The position numbers and the translations under genes were made by a program. Under the pieces are notes generated by a model. The model worked only from the letters and a program-made list of their open reading frames with translations, ran no database searches and was not told the DNA's origin. Below are positions 1 to 6,302 of a DNA stretch of 11,002 nucleotides, piece by piece. This stretch comes from Collinsella sp. GTDB taxonomy: Bacteria > Actinomycetota > Coriobacteriia > Coriobacteriales > Coriobacteriaceae. Numbering within the stretch: position 1 is the stretch's first letter; every line of letters begins with the position of its first letter. The stretch covers positions 1-11,002 of the forward strand of contig DXMX01000062.1 in assembly GCA_019413955.1 (NCBI GenBank). Reading direction: 5' to 3'.

Positions 1-1540
1 ACTCCGACGAGTGGCCGTCACCGGAGAACAGGATGCGCTGGTGGTCGGTCAGGACCTTCTTGCAGTACTCGAGCGCAGCGTCCTGGAACTCATCCTCGGG
101 CGTACCCTCAAGCGCGTCGGCGAAGGACTTGAGCGACTTGGCCACGGCGGCATCGAGCACCAGGTTGGAGTCGGAAACGTTCTGCTCGGAGCCGCAGGCA
201 CGGAACTCAAACTTGTTGCCGGTGAAGGCAAACGGGGAGGTGCGATTGCGGTCGGTGTTGTCCTGCATCAGCTTGGGCAGGGTATCGGCGCCCAGGTCGA
301 GCACGCCGCGCGTGGCATGGACGGAAGCCTTGCCATCGATGATCTTCTCGACGACCTCGGTAAGCTGGTCGCCCAGGAAGATGGACATAATCGCCGGAGG
401 AGCCTCGTTGGCGCCCAGACGATGGTCGTTGCCGGCCGAGGCAACGGAGGCACGCAGGAGCTCCTGATAGTTATCGACGGCCTCGATCACCGCGGTGAGG
501 AAGACGATGAACTGCAGGTTGTCGAGCGGGGTGTCGCCCGGGTCGAGCAGGTTCTCGGACTCGGTGCCAAGCGACCAGTTGTTGTGCTTGCCCGAACCGT
601 TGATGCCCTCGAAGGGCTTCTCGTGCAGCAGGCAGACCAAGTCGTGGCGGGAGGCGATGAGCTTCATCTTCTCCATCATGACCAGATTCTGGTCGATGGC
701 CTCGTTGACTTCGCCATAGACGGGGGCGAGCTCATGCTGGCAGGGAGCAACCTCGTTGTGCTTGGTCTTGGCGGGAATGCCAAGCGCCCACAGCTCATCG
801 TCCAGATCCTTCATATAGGCCGAGACGGTGGGGCGGATAGCGCCAAAGTAGTGCTCCTCGAGCTCCTGGCCCTTGCAGGGAGCGGCGCCAAAGAGGGTGC
901 GGCCGGTAATGACCAGGTCCTTGCGCTTGCGGTAGGCGTCCTTCTTGATCAGGAAGTACTCCTGCTCGTCGCCCACGGAAGGAACGACCTTCTTGGGGGT
1001 CTTACCGAACAGCGCCAAAACGCGCTTGGACTCACGCGAGAGCGCGGTCATGGAACGCAGCAGCGGGGTCTTCTTGTCCAGGGCCTCGCCCGTGTAGGAG
1101 CAGAAAGCCGTGGGGATGCACAGGACATCGTCCTTGATAAAGGCGGGGCTGGTGGGATCCCAGGCGGTGTAGCCACGGGCCTCGAAGGTGGCGCGCAGGC
1201 CGCCGTTGGGGAAGCTCGAGGCATCGGGCTCGCCCTGGATGAGGTTCTTGCCCGTAAACTTGGTAATGGCGGTGCCGTCGTGGTTGGGCTCCAGGAAGCT
1301 GTCGTGCTTCTCGGAAGTAATGCCCGAAAGCGGCTGGAACCAGTGCGCGTAGTGCGTCGCGCCCTTGGAGATGGCCCAGACCTTCATGGCATGGGCAACG
1401 GCGTTGGCCACATCCAGGTCGAGCGGCTCACCGCCCTCGAGGGTTGCAGCAAGGCGCTTCCAAATGTCCTTGGGGAGGTAGTCCTTCATGACTTCCTCAG
1501 AGAACACCATGGTCCCGAAGCGGTCAGTAAGTTCGGCCAT
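1..1540 (-). CDS. glnN: Type III glutamine synthetase, C-terminus cut by window edge
   Basis: ATP-dependent ligation of ammonia to glutamate, giving glutamine in the cytoplasm; this is the large GSIII form, which assembles as a dodecamer. The start is the ATG at 1540-1538, preceded by AAGGGAG (1553-1547) with a 6-nt gap. 513 codons are present and the frame is open to the left edge. Members are usually about 700 residues, so roughly 190 residues are missing. Visible motifs: GDEQEYF at 190-196 (metal-binding glutamates), KHNEVAPCQHELAP at 260-273 (GSIII hallmark region), NGSGKHNNWSLGT at 314-326, NEAPPAIMS at 378-386, and NRTSPFAFTGNKFEFR at 432-447, a characteristic GSIII signature. It is transcribed away from metF across a long divergent gap. 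No frameshift is seen in the part present. Family assignment is very secure; the symbol glnN follows usage for GSIII. Confidence 0.96.
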   Translation of the reverse strand, partial: MAELTDRFGTMVFSEEVMKDYLPKDIWKRLAATLEGGEPLDLDVANAVAHAMKVWAISKGATHYAHWFQPLSGITSEKHDSFLEPNHDGTAITKFTGKNLIQGEPDASSFPNGGLRATFEARGYTAWDPTSPAFIKDDVLCIPTAFCSYTGEALDKKTPLLRSMTALSRESKRVLALFGKTPKKVVPSVGDEQEYFLIKKDAYRKRKDLVITGRTLFGAAPCKGQELEEHYFGAIRPTVSAYMKDLDDELWALGIPAKTKHNEVAPCQHELAPVYGEVNEAIDQNLVMMEKMKLIASRHDLVCLLHEKPFEGINGSGKHNNWSLGTESENLLDPGDTPLDNLQFIVFLTAVIEAVDNYQELLRASVASAGNDHRLGANEAPPAIMSIFLGDQLTEVVEKIIDGKASVHATRGVLDLGADTLPKLMQDNTDRNRTSPFAFTGNKFEFRACGSEQNVSDSNLVLDAAVAKSLKSFADALEGTPEDEFQDAALEYCKKVLTDHQRILFSGDGHSSE

Positions 1541-1561
1541 ACGGAACTCCCTTCGTATCGG

Positions 1562-1580
1562 CACCGCGTGAGAAGCGGTG
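1562..1580 (-). promoter_or_regulatory. Small hairpin in the glutamine synthetase leader
   Basis: CACCGC (1562-1567) pairs with GCGGTG (1575-1580) around a 7-nt loop. It lies just upstream of the Shine-Dalgarno at 1547-1553, so in the minus-strand mRNA the stem would sit about 8 nt before the ribosome site. It could modulate translation or be incidental; there is no independent evidence. Confidence 0.3.
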
Positions 1581-1620
1581 TTGATTACTAACGAACGAGT
1601 CATAGCTTAGACTCGCCGTG

Positions 1621-1656
1621 TTTCCGCGACATTACCGTTATGTTGCTGTCGCGAAA
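1621..1656. promoter_or_regulatory. Dyad upstream of glutamine synthetase, possible operator
   Basis: CGCGACA (1625-1631) and TGTCGCG (1647-1653) form perfect 7-bp inverted arms around 15 nt, with TTT at 1621-1623 and AAA at 1654-1656 extending the symmetry across one extra base. The position, about 85-115 bp before the glutamine synthetase start, fits a regulator-binding site. It does not match the spacing of the actinobacterial GlnR consensus, so no regulator is named. Confidence 0.3.
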
Positions 1657-1756
1657 CCAATCAATGAGGTTACCGCATCGCAGCGGTATTGCCACCCTTA
1701 ACAGCCAATCAACTGTATAAATTGCAGACCTCCCCGCACAGTTTACGGGTAGCTCA

Positions 1757-1820
1757 TTTGCCACGGGCTATAAAGACTGGTATTTGATGCGAAATACCAG
1801 TCTTTATAGCCCGTGGCAAA
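1757..1820. repeat. Perfect inverted repeat, 29-bp arms, 6-nt loop
   Basis: The left arm (1757-1785) begins TTTGCCACGGGC and the right arm (1792-1820) ends GCCCGTGGCAAA. All 29 positions are complementary, and the loop is GATGCG (1786-1791). Neither side has a T tract, and it lies between divergent genes, so it is not a normal intrinsic terminator. It could be an extragenic palindromic repeat, a cruciform or an operator, or give a long stable hairpin in a leader transcript. Copy number elsewhere cannot be seen from this window. Confidence 0.9.
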
Positions 1821-1840
1821 ATTAGCCGCTCTGCTATAGG
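1813..1840 (+). promoter_or_regulatory. Weak candidate promoter for the met operon
   Basis: GTGGCA (1813-1818) and TATAGG (1835-1840) are separated by 16 nt, with TG at 1832-1833 giving an extended -10 look. The -35 part lies in the right arm of the long palindrome. An alternative -10, TAGAAT at 1917-1922, lies closer to metF but has no good -35 at normal spacing. Both are weak matches. Confidence 0.22.
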
Positions 1841-1965
1841 GAATGCCGATAGCAAGGCATCTTTGATTGGTATCCCCAAATAGCGAGTGAAACTCCGCCG
1901 TGACACAGTGGTGCTGTAGAATCCTTACAACACATCACACTATTACGTATCTAGAGGAGCACGAT

Positions 1966-2838
1966 ATGCGCGTCGACGAGGTTTTTAAGCAGGCAGCATC
2001 CCAGGGCACCGCACCCGTTTCGTTTGAGATGTTCCCGCCCAAGGGCGAGCTTACCCTCGATACGGCTCGCGAAGTGGCAGGCAATCTGTGCAAGCTTTCG
2101 CCGAGCTTTGTCTCGGTCACCTGCTCGGCCGGCGGCTCGGGCAACGGTGCCACCACCGCCCCCATCGCGCATATGATTACGAGCGAATTCGATACACCCT
2201 CGGTGGCACACCTTACCTGCGTGGGCCGCTCGCATGCCGATATCGCCGCCAAGATCGACGAGTATCGCACCGCCGGCGTTGAAAACATTCTGGCCCTGCG
2301 TGGCGATCTCCCTGCCGGCGCGACCGAGGACGACAAGCCCGCCTCGGACTACGCCTACGCCCGCGACCTCATCCCCGAGCTCGTCGACGCCGGCTTTTGC
2401 GTGGGCGCCGCAGCCTACCCCGAGGGCCACATTGCCTGTGAGGATCTCAACCTCTCGGTCGAACACCTCAAGCAAAAACAGGACGCCGGCGCGAGCTTCT
2501 TTGTGACACAGCTCTTCTTTGATAACGAGTGCTTCTACCGTTTTCGCGAGCTTGCCGACAAGGCCGGCATCACCGTGCCCATTACCGCGGGCATCATGCC
2601 GTTTATGGGCAAGTCGCAGATCAGCCGCATGGTCTTTATGTGCGGCGCGTCGCTGCCCTCCCCCGTCATCAAGATTCTCGCCAAGTACGAGAACGACCCC
2701 GAGAGCCTGCAGGCAGCCGGTGTAGATTATGCCGCCCGCCAGCTTTGCGACCTCAAGGAGCACGGCGCCGACGGCCTGCACCTGTACACTATGAACCGTC
2801 CTGCGATCGCCGCGACCATTATGGAGCGCCTGGGGTAA
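1966..2838 (+). CDS. metF: 5,10-methylenetetrahydrofolate reductase
   Basis: Flavoprotein (FAD) that reduces 5,10-methylene-THF to 5-methyl-THF, the methyl donor for MetH. It has 290 residues, typical of bacterial MetF. The chosen start, ATG 1966, follows AGAGGAG (1953-1959) by 6 nt and gives the expected N-terminus; extending upstream to 1900 adds 22 unrelated residues. Motifs: SFEMFPPK at 19-26 with the catalytic-type Glu21, the VSVTCSAGG strand at 49-57, LRGD at 111-114 whose Asp contacts the flavin in E. coli MetF, YPEGH at 151-155, TQLFFD at 181-186, and TAGIMPF at 207-213. It is the first gene of the operon, and its stop overlaps the next start by 1 nt (TAATG). No metV-type partner gene is adjacent. 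Confidence in function is very high. Confidence 0.97.
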   Translation: MRVDEVFKQAASQGTAPVSFEMFPPKGELTLDTAREVAGNLCKLSPSFVSVTCSAGGSGNGATTAPIAHMITSEFDTPSVAHLTCVGRSHADIAAKIDEYRTAGVENILALRGDLPAGATEDDKPASDYAYARDLIPELVDAGFCVGAAAYPEGHIACEDLNLSVEHLKQKQDAGASFFVTQLFFDNECFYRFRELADKAGITVPITAGIMPFMGKSQISRMVFMCGASLPSPVIKILAKYENDPESLQAAGVDYAARQLCDLKEHGADGLHLYTMNRPAIAATIMERLG

Positions 2839-3626
2839 TGGAAAAACCGCACATCGATACAACCGCTGTCGAAGTGCCGGCCGACCTTGCGTCGCCGGCG
2901 CTTTACCGTGTCGATGCTGCGCACCATCCCCGTGTCGACCGTGCCGAGATGCTGCGGTATCTGGGTTACGGCGGCCAGCAGATCGAGCCCGAGCTGTCAC
3001 GACGTATTGAGCTTGTGGTCGAGCGTCTGGAACTTGACATTGAGCCCCGTGGCGTGCGCCGCGTGTTTGCCGTCGATGCCACGGGCGTGGACGAACAAAG
3101 TGAGCCTTGCATTCGCTTGGTCGGCACCAACGTTGAGCTGCGAGGTCGCGATATCTATCGACATCTCAAAGATGCCCGCTTTGCCGCGCTCATGGCATGC
3201 ACCCTCGGCATGGACGCCGAGCGTCGCCTGCGCACCACGGGAGCCCAACATCCCCTGGAGGGCGCCGTGCTCGACGCCGCGTGCTCCGCTTACGTGGAAG
3301 CCGCCGTTGAGCAAATGGACCAGCAGGTCAAGACGGACGCCGCCGCACACGGACTCGCCGGCAACTGGCGCTTTAGCCCCGGCTACGGCGACTGCCCGCT
3401 CTCGGCCCAGCGCTCGATCGTCAATGCGCTCAACGCCACGCGGCTCATCGGGCTTACCGTCACGCCGACCAGCCTGCTCATGCCCACCAAGAGCGTGACC
3501 GCGGTGATCGGCCTGTTCGACGGCGAAGTCCACGACGCCCAGAGCCGCCCCACCTGCAATATCTGCCGCATGCGCGAGCACTGCCGCTTCCGCGCCGCCC
3601 ACACCACCTGCTATTCCAGCCATTAG
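2838..3626 (+). CDS. Stand-alone methionine synthase reactivation (SAM-binding) domain protein
   Basis: A 262-residue protein matching the C-terminal activation domain of cobalamin-dependent methionine synthase. In that family the domain binds S-adenosylmethionine and supports reductive remethylation of inactive cob(II)alamin. The core motif RFSPGYGDCPLSAQ is at 178-191, with Arg178 and Gly182-Tyr183 fitting the RxxxGY SAM-binding pattern of E. coli MetH. It is followed by LIGLTVTPTSLLMPTKSVTAVIGL at about 203-226. The C-terminus carries Cys240, Cys243, Cys249 and Cys258 (C-x2-C-x5-C-x8-C), which might bind a metal or Fe-S cluster. The ATG at 2838 shares its A with the metF TAA stop, implying translational coupling. 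Its stop TAG (3624-3626) lies within the metH Shine-Dalgarno. The MetH encoded next lacks this domain, so the two proteins very probably form a split enzyme. Confidence 0.9.
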   Translation: MEKPHIDTTAVEVPADLASPALYRVDAAHHPRVDRAEMLRYLGYGGQQIEPELSRRIELVVERLELDIEPRGVRRVFAVDATGVDEQSEPCIRLVGTNVELRGRDIYRHLKDARFAALMACTLGMDAERRLRTTGAQHPLEGAVLDAACSAYVEAAVEQMDQQVKTDAAAHGLAGNWRFSPGYGDCPLSAQRSIVNALNATRLIGLTVTPTSLLMPTKSVTAVIGLFDGEVHDAQSRPTCNICRMREHCRFRAAHTTCYSSH

Positions 3627-3635
3627 GAGCCCTCG

Positions 3636-6194
3636 ATGTTTACTCCGCTTATCACTCATGATTCTGACGGCACTGCATTGGCGGCACCTGTTGATGCCGC
3701 ACGTCGCAACGGTGCCACGTACAAGACGCGCACGATCGACGATCTGCGCATTAAGGACGATCGCCTGCGTGCGGCCATCGATGGCACGGGACACCTGCTG
3801 TTCGACGGCGGCATGGGTACCATGCTGCAGGCGGCCGGCATGAAGGCCGGCGCCCTGCCCGAGCTGCTCAACTTTGAGGAGCCCCAGGTCATTACCGATA
3901 TTCAGCGTCAGTACGTCGAGGCCGGCTGCGACGTGATCACCGCCAACACCTTTGGCGCCAACGCGCACAAGCTCGATGGCGCCGCCACCGTGGCAGATGT
4001 CTTTGCCGCGGCCGTCGCCTGTGCCCGCGCTGCCGGCGCCCGCTACGTCGCCGGTGACATCGGTCCCATCGGCGCGTTGCTTCGCCCTTTGGGTACCCTC
4101 AGATTCGACGAGGCTTATGACCTCTTTGCCGAGGAAGTGCGTGCCGGCGTCGATGCGGGCGTGGACCTCTTTATTATCGAGACTATGACCGACCTGGCCG
4201 AGATCAAGGCAGCCGTCCTCGCCTGCCGCGAGAACTCCGACCTGCCCGTCTTTGCCACCATGACCTTCGAGGAAGACGGCCGTACCTTCCTGGGAACGAG
4301 CCCCGAGGTCGCCGCCATCACGCTCGACGCTATCGACGCCGACGTTCTGGGCATCAACTGCAGCCAGGGACCGGCCGAGCTCCGAGGACTCGCCGCTCGC
4401 ATGCTCACCGTTACGGACAAGCCCGTTATGGTGCAGGCCAACGCAGGACTGCCCCACGTGGACGACGACGGCAACACCGTCTTTGATATCCAGGCGCCCG
4501 AGTACGCCGTGGCCGTCGCCGGTATGATTGAGGACGGCGTGAGCGTCGTGGGCGGTTGCTGCGGCACCACGCCGGCGCACATGGCGGCCTTGCGCACGCT
4601 TATCGACAACCACACGTCCAGCCCGCGCCACCGCAAGCCCAGCATGTCGGTCACGAGCGCCCAAACGGTCGTGGACCTTCCCTGCGACGGCCACAAGATC
4701 GCTGTCATCGGCGAGCGCATCAACCCCACCGGCAAAAAGCGCCTGCAGCAGGCCCTACGCGACGGCGACCTGGACTACGTCGTAAGCCAGGGCATCAGCC
4801 AGCAGGAACAGGGCGCCGACATCCTGGACGTCAACGTGGGCCTGCCCGAGATCGACGAGGTCAAGATCATCCAGCAGGCAACCGAACAGCTCCAAGGCTC
4901 CACGCTCCTGCCGCTGCAGATCGACTCCACCGACCCCGCTGCCGTCGAGGCCGCCGTGCGCCGATACGCCGGCAAGCCCATCATCAACTCGGTTAACGGC
5001 AAGCAGCAGATCATGGATGAGATCTTTCCGTTGGTTGCCCACTACGGCACCAACGTCGTCGGCCTTACGCTCGACGAAGGCGGCATCCCCGATACCGCCG
5101 AGGCCCGCTTCGCCATCGCCGAGCGCATCGTGGCCGAGGCCGCCCGCTACGGCATTGGCCCGGACCGCATCCTCATCGACTGCCTGGTCATGACCGCCTC
5201 GACCAATCAACGCCAGGCCGAGCAGATCCTGCGCGCCATGTCCCTGTGCAAGGAGCGCCTGGGCGTCAAATGCGCGCTCGGCGTGTCGAACATCAGCTTT
5301 GGCCTGCCCGCTCGCCCGCTGCTGGGTTCGGTCTTTTTGGCCGCCGCTTTTGGCGCGGGTCTGGACGCCCCCATCATGAACCCGGGCTCCAAGCGCTTTA
5401 TGGATACCGTCTACAGCTATCGCGTCCTGAGCGTTGAGGACGAGGGCTCGACCGGATACATCGAGCGCTATGCCGGCTGGACCGATCCGTATAAGATCGC
5501 CGCCAACCCGGCAGCAGCTCAGGCCGCATCGACCGACACCGTGCCCGCTGCCGGCACCGACGGCACCAACGGCAACGACGACCCGATTCGTCGCATGGTC
5601 GTCTCGGGCCGCAAAGGCGAGATCGCTGCCGAGACCGAGCGTCTGCTGGCAGACCACGACGCCATGGACCTCATCAACAATCACTTTATCCCCGCCCTCG
5701 ACGAGGTTGGCGTCCTCTTTGACCAGGGCAAGTTCTTCTTGCCGCAGCTTATGGCCTCGGCCGAAGCCGCACGCGTGGGCTTCGACACCATCAAGCGCCT
5801 GATGCCCGCCGGCGAGATCGCCGACAAGGGCAAGATCTGCGTGGCCACCGTCAAGGGCGACATCCACGACATCGGTAAGAACATCGTCAAGATGCTGCTC
5901 GATAACTACGGCTACACCGTCTTTGACCTAGGCCGCGATGTCGACCCGCAAGAGGTGCTCAAGACCGTGCAGGAGCGTGACATCAAGCTCGTCGGCCTCT
6001 CGGCGCTTATGACCACCACGGTCGTCGCCATGGAAGAGACCATCAAGTTGCTCCATGCCGAGGTTCCGGGCGTCAAGATCATCGTGGGCGGCGCCGTGCT
6101 CACCTCCGAATACGCCAAGCAAATCGGCGCGGACTACTACGCCAAGGACGCCGCCGAGAGCGCTCGTATCGCCGAAGAGGTCTTTGGGAAGTAA
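3636..6194 (+). CDS. metH: Cobalamin-dependent methionine synthase, without reactivation domain
   Basis: Transfers the methyl group from 5-methyl-THF via cobalamin to homocysteine, giving methionine. It has 852 residues. Domains: homocysteine/zinc barrel at about 50-325, with DGGMGTML at 57-64 and zinc ligands Cys242 (INCSQGP) and Cys308-Cys309 (GGCCGTTP); pterin-binding barrel at about 352-620, starting IAVIGERINPTGKK and including LDVNVGLPE; an Ala/Gly/Thr-rich linker at about 622-648; the B12 cap helices at about 650-725; and the B12-binding Rossmann domain at about 732-852, with GDIHDIGKN (His744 as lower axial cobalt ligand) and GLSALMTTT at 787-795. It ends right after that domain, so the ~330-residue reactivation module of the 1,227-residue E. 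coli enzyme is absent and is supplied by the preceding gene. ATG 3636 follows AGGAG (3625-3629) by 6 nt. About 35 extra N-terminal residues precede the usual start of the barrel. Confidence 0.97.
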   Translation: MFTPLITHDSDGTALAAPVDAARRNGATYKTRTIDDLRIKDDRLRAAIDGTGHLLFDGGMGTMLQAAGMKAGALPELLNFEEPQVITDIQRQYVEAGCDVITANTFGANAHKLDGAATVADVFAAAVACARAAGARYVAGDIGPIGALLRPLGTLRFDEAYDLFAEEVRAGVDAGVDLFIIETMTDLAEIKAAVLACRENSDLPVFATMTFEEDGRTFLGTSPEVAAITLDAIDADVLGINCSQGPAELRGLAARMLTVTDKPVMVQANAGLPHVDDDGNTVFDIQAPEYAVAVAGMIEDGVSVVGGCCGTTPAHMAALRTLIDNHTSSPRHRKPSMSVTSAQTVVDLPCDGHKIAVIGERINPTGKKRLQQALRDGDLDYVVSQGISQQEQGADILDVNVGLPEIDEVKIIQQATEQLQGSTLLPLQIDSTDPAAVEAAVRRYAGKPIINSVNGKQQIMDEIFPLVAHYGTNVVGLTLDEGGIPDTAEARFAIAERIVAEAARYGIGPDRILIDCLVMTASTNQRQAEQILRAMSLCKERLGVKCALGVSNISFGLPARPLLGSVFLAAAFGAGLDAPIMNPGSKRFMDTVYSYRVLSVEDEGSTGYIERYAGWTDPYKIAANPAAAQAASTDTVPAAGTDGTNGNDDPIRRMVVSGRKGEIAAETERLLADHDAMDLINNHFIPALDEVGVLFDQGKFFLPQLMASAEAARVGFDTIKRLMPAGEIADKGKICVATVKGDIHDIGKNIVKMLLDNYGYTVFDLGRDVDPQEVLKTVQERDIKLVGLSALMTTTVVAMEETIKLLHAEVPGVKIIVGGAVLTSEYAKQIGADYYAKDAAESARIAEEVFGK

Positions 6195-6219
6195 CACAAC
6201 GGAAACAACCGAGCACCAA

Positions 6220-6257
6220 AACGTGCCGCACGCGCCACTTGGCACGTGCGGCACGTT
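6220..6257. repeat. Palindrome with 17-bp arms in the metH/PFL gap
   Basis: The arms 6220-6236 and 6241-6257 (outer sequence AACGTGCCGCACG/CGTGCGGCACGTT) surround an ACTT loop, with a single mismatch (C6233 against A6244). It begins 25 nt after the metH stop. A plus-strand transcript would form a very stable hairpin, but no T tract follows, so if it terminates the met operon it is not a classical intrinsic terminator. It overlaps the candidate -35 and spacer of the next gene's promoter, so an operator role is also possible. Confidence 0.85.
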
Positions 6258-6267
6258 AGAATAGATA
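6239..6267 (+). promoter_or_regulatory. Candidate promoter for the UPF0210 gene
   Basis: TTGGCA (6239-6244, five of six matches to TTGACA) and TAGATA (6262-6267) are 17 nt apart. A better -10, TAGAAT (6257-6262), would have a spacer of only 12 nt from that -35. Transcription would start near 6274 and give a leader of about 29 nt. The promoter overlaps the palindrome at 6220-6257. Confidence 0.35.
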
Positions 6268-6302
6268 AGACTATGCTCGTTTTGGCAGATAGGAGCGCAA
6301 GG

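Larger units (their letters stand above)
1541..1965. other. Divergent intergenic region between glutamine synthetase and metF
   Basis: These 425 bp separate two divergent genes and hold no convincing ORF. The codons in frame upstream of the metF ATG (from 1900) do not resemble the family. Contents seen: a hairpin close to the glutamine synthetase start (1562-1580), a dyad with CGCGACA/TGTCGCG arms (1625-1653), a perfect long palindrome (1757-1820), and a small hairpin with ATGCC/GGCAT arms (1843-1860). An AT-rich stretch at 1714-1723 could hold a minus-strand -10. No T-box, SAM or cobalamin riboswitch core is recognisable upstream of metF, although the operon makes methionine using B12. Confidence 0.75.

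Noticed and set aside
11..1591. 526-residue open frame on the plus strand
   Set aside because: It is the antisense shadow of glutamine synthetase. The minus frame reads as GSIII with all signature motifs, while this one gives low-complexity Val/Leu/Gly-rich sequence.
1653..1673. GlnR-type box (GAAAC and GTTAC) before glutamine synthetase
   Set aside because: The half-sites are 11 nt apart instead of the 6 expected between boxes, and no second pair is present.
1757..1820. Intrinsic terminator reading of the 29-bp palindrome
   Set aside because: There is no T tract on either strand, and it lies upstream of both divergent genes, where no transcript should end.
1900..1965. Upstream extension of metF to an earlier ATG
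   Set aside because: The 22 added residues are unlike MetF, and the ATG at 1966 has a well-placed AGAGGAG.
2997..4694. 565-residue open frame on the minus strand
   Set aside because: It crosses antisense to the reactivation protein and metH, both of which have clear family motifs on the plus strand.
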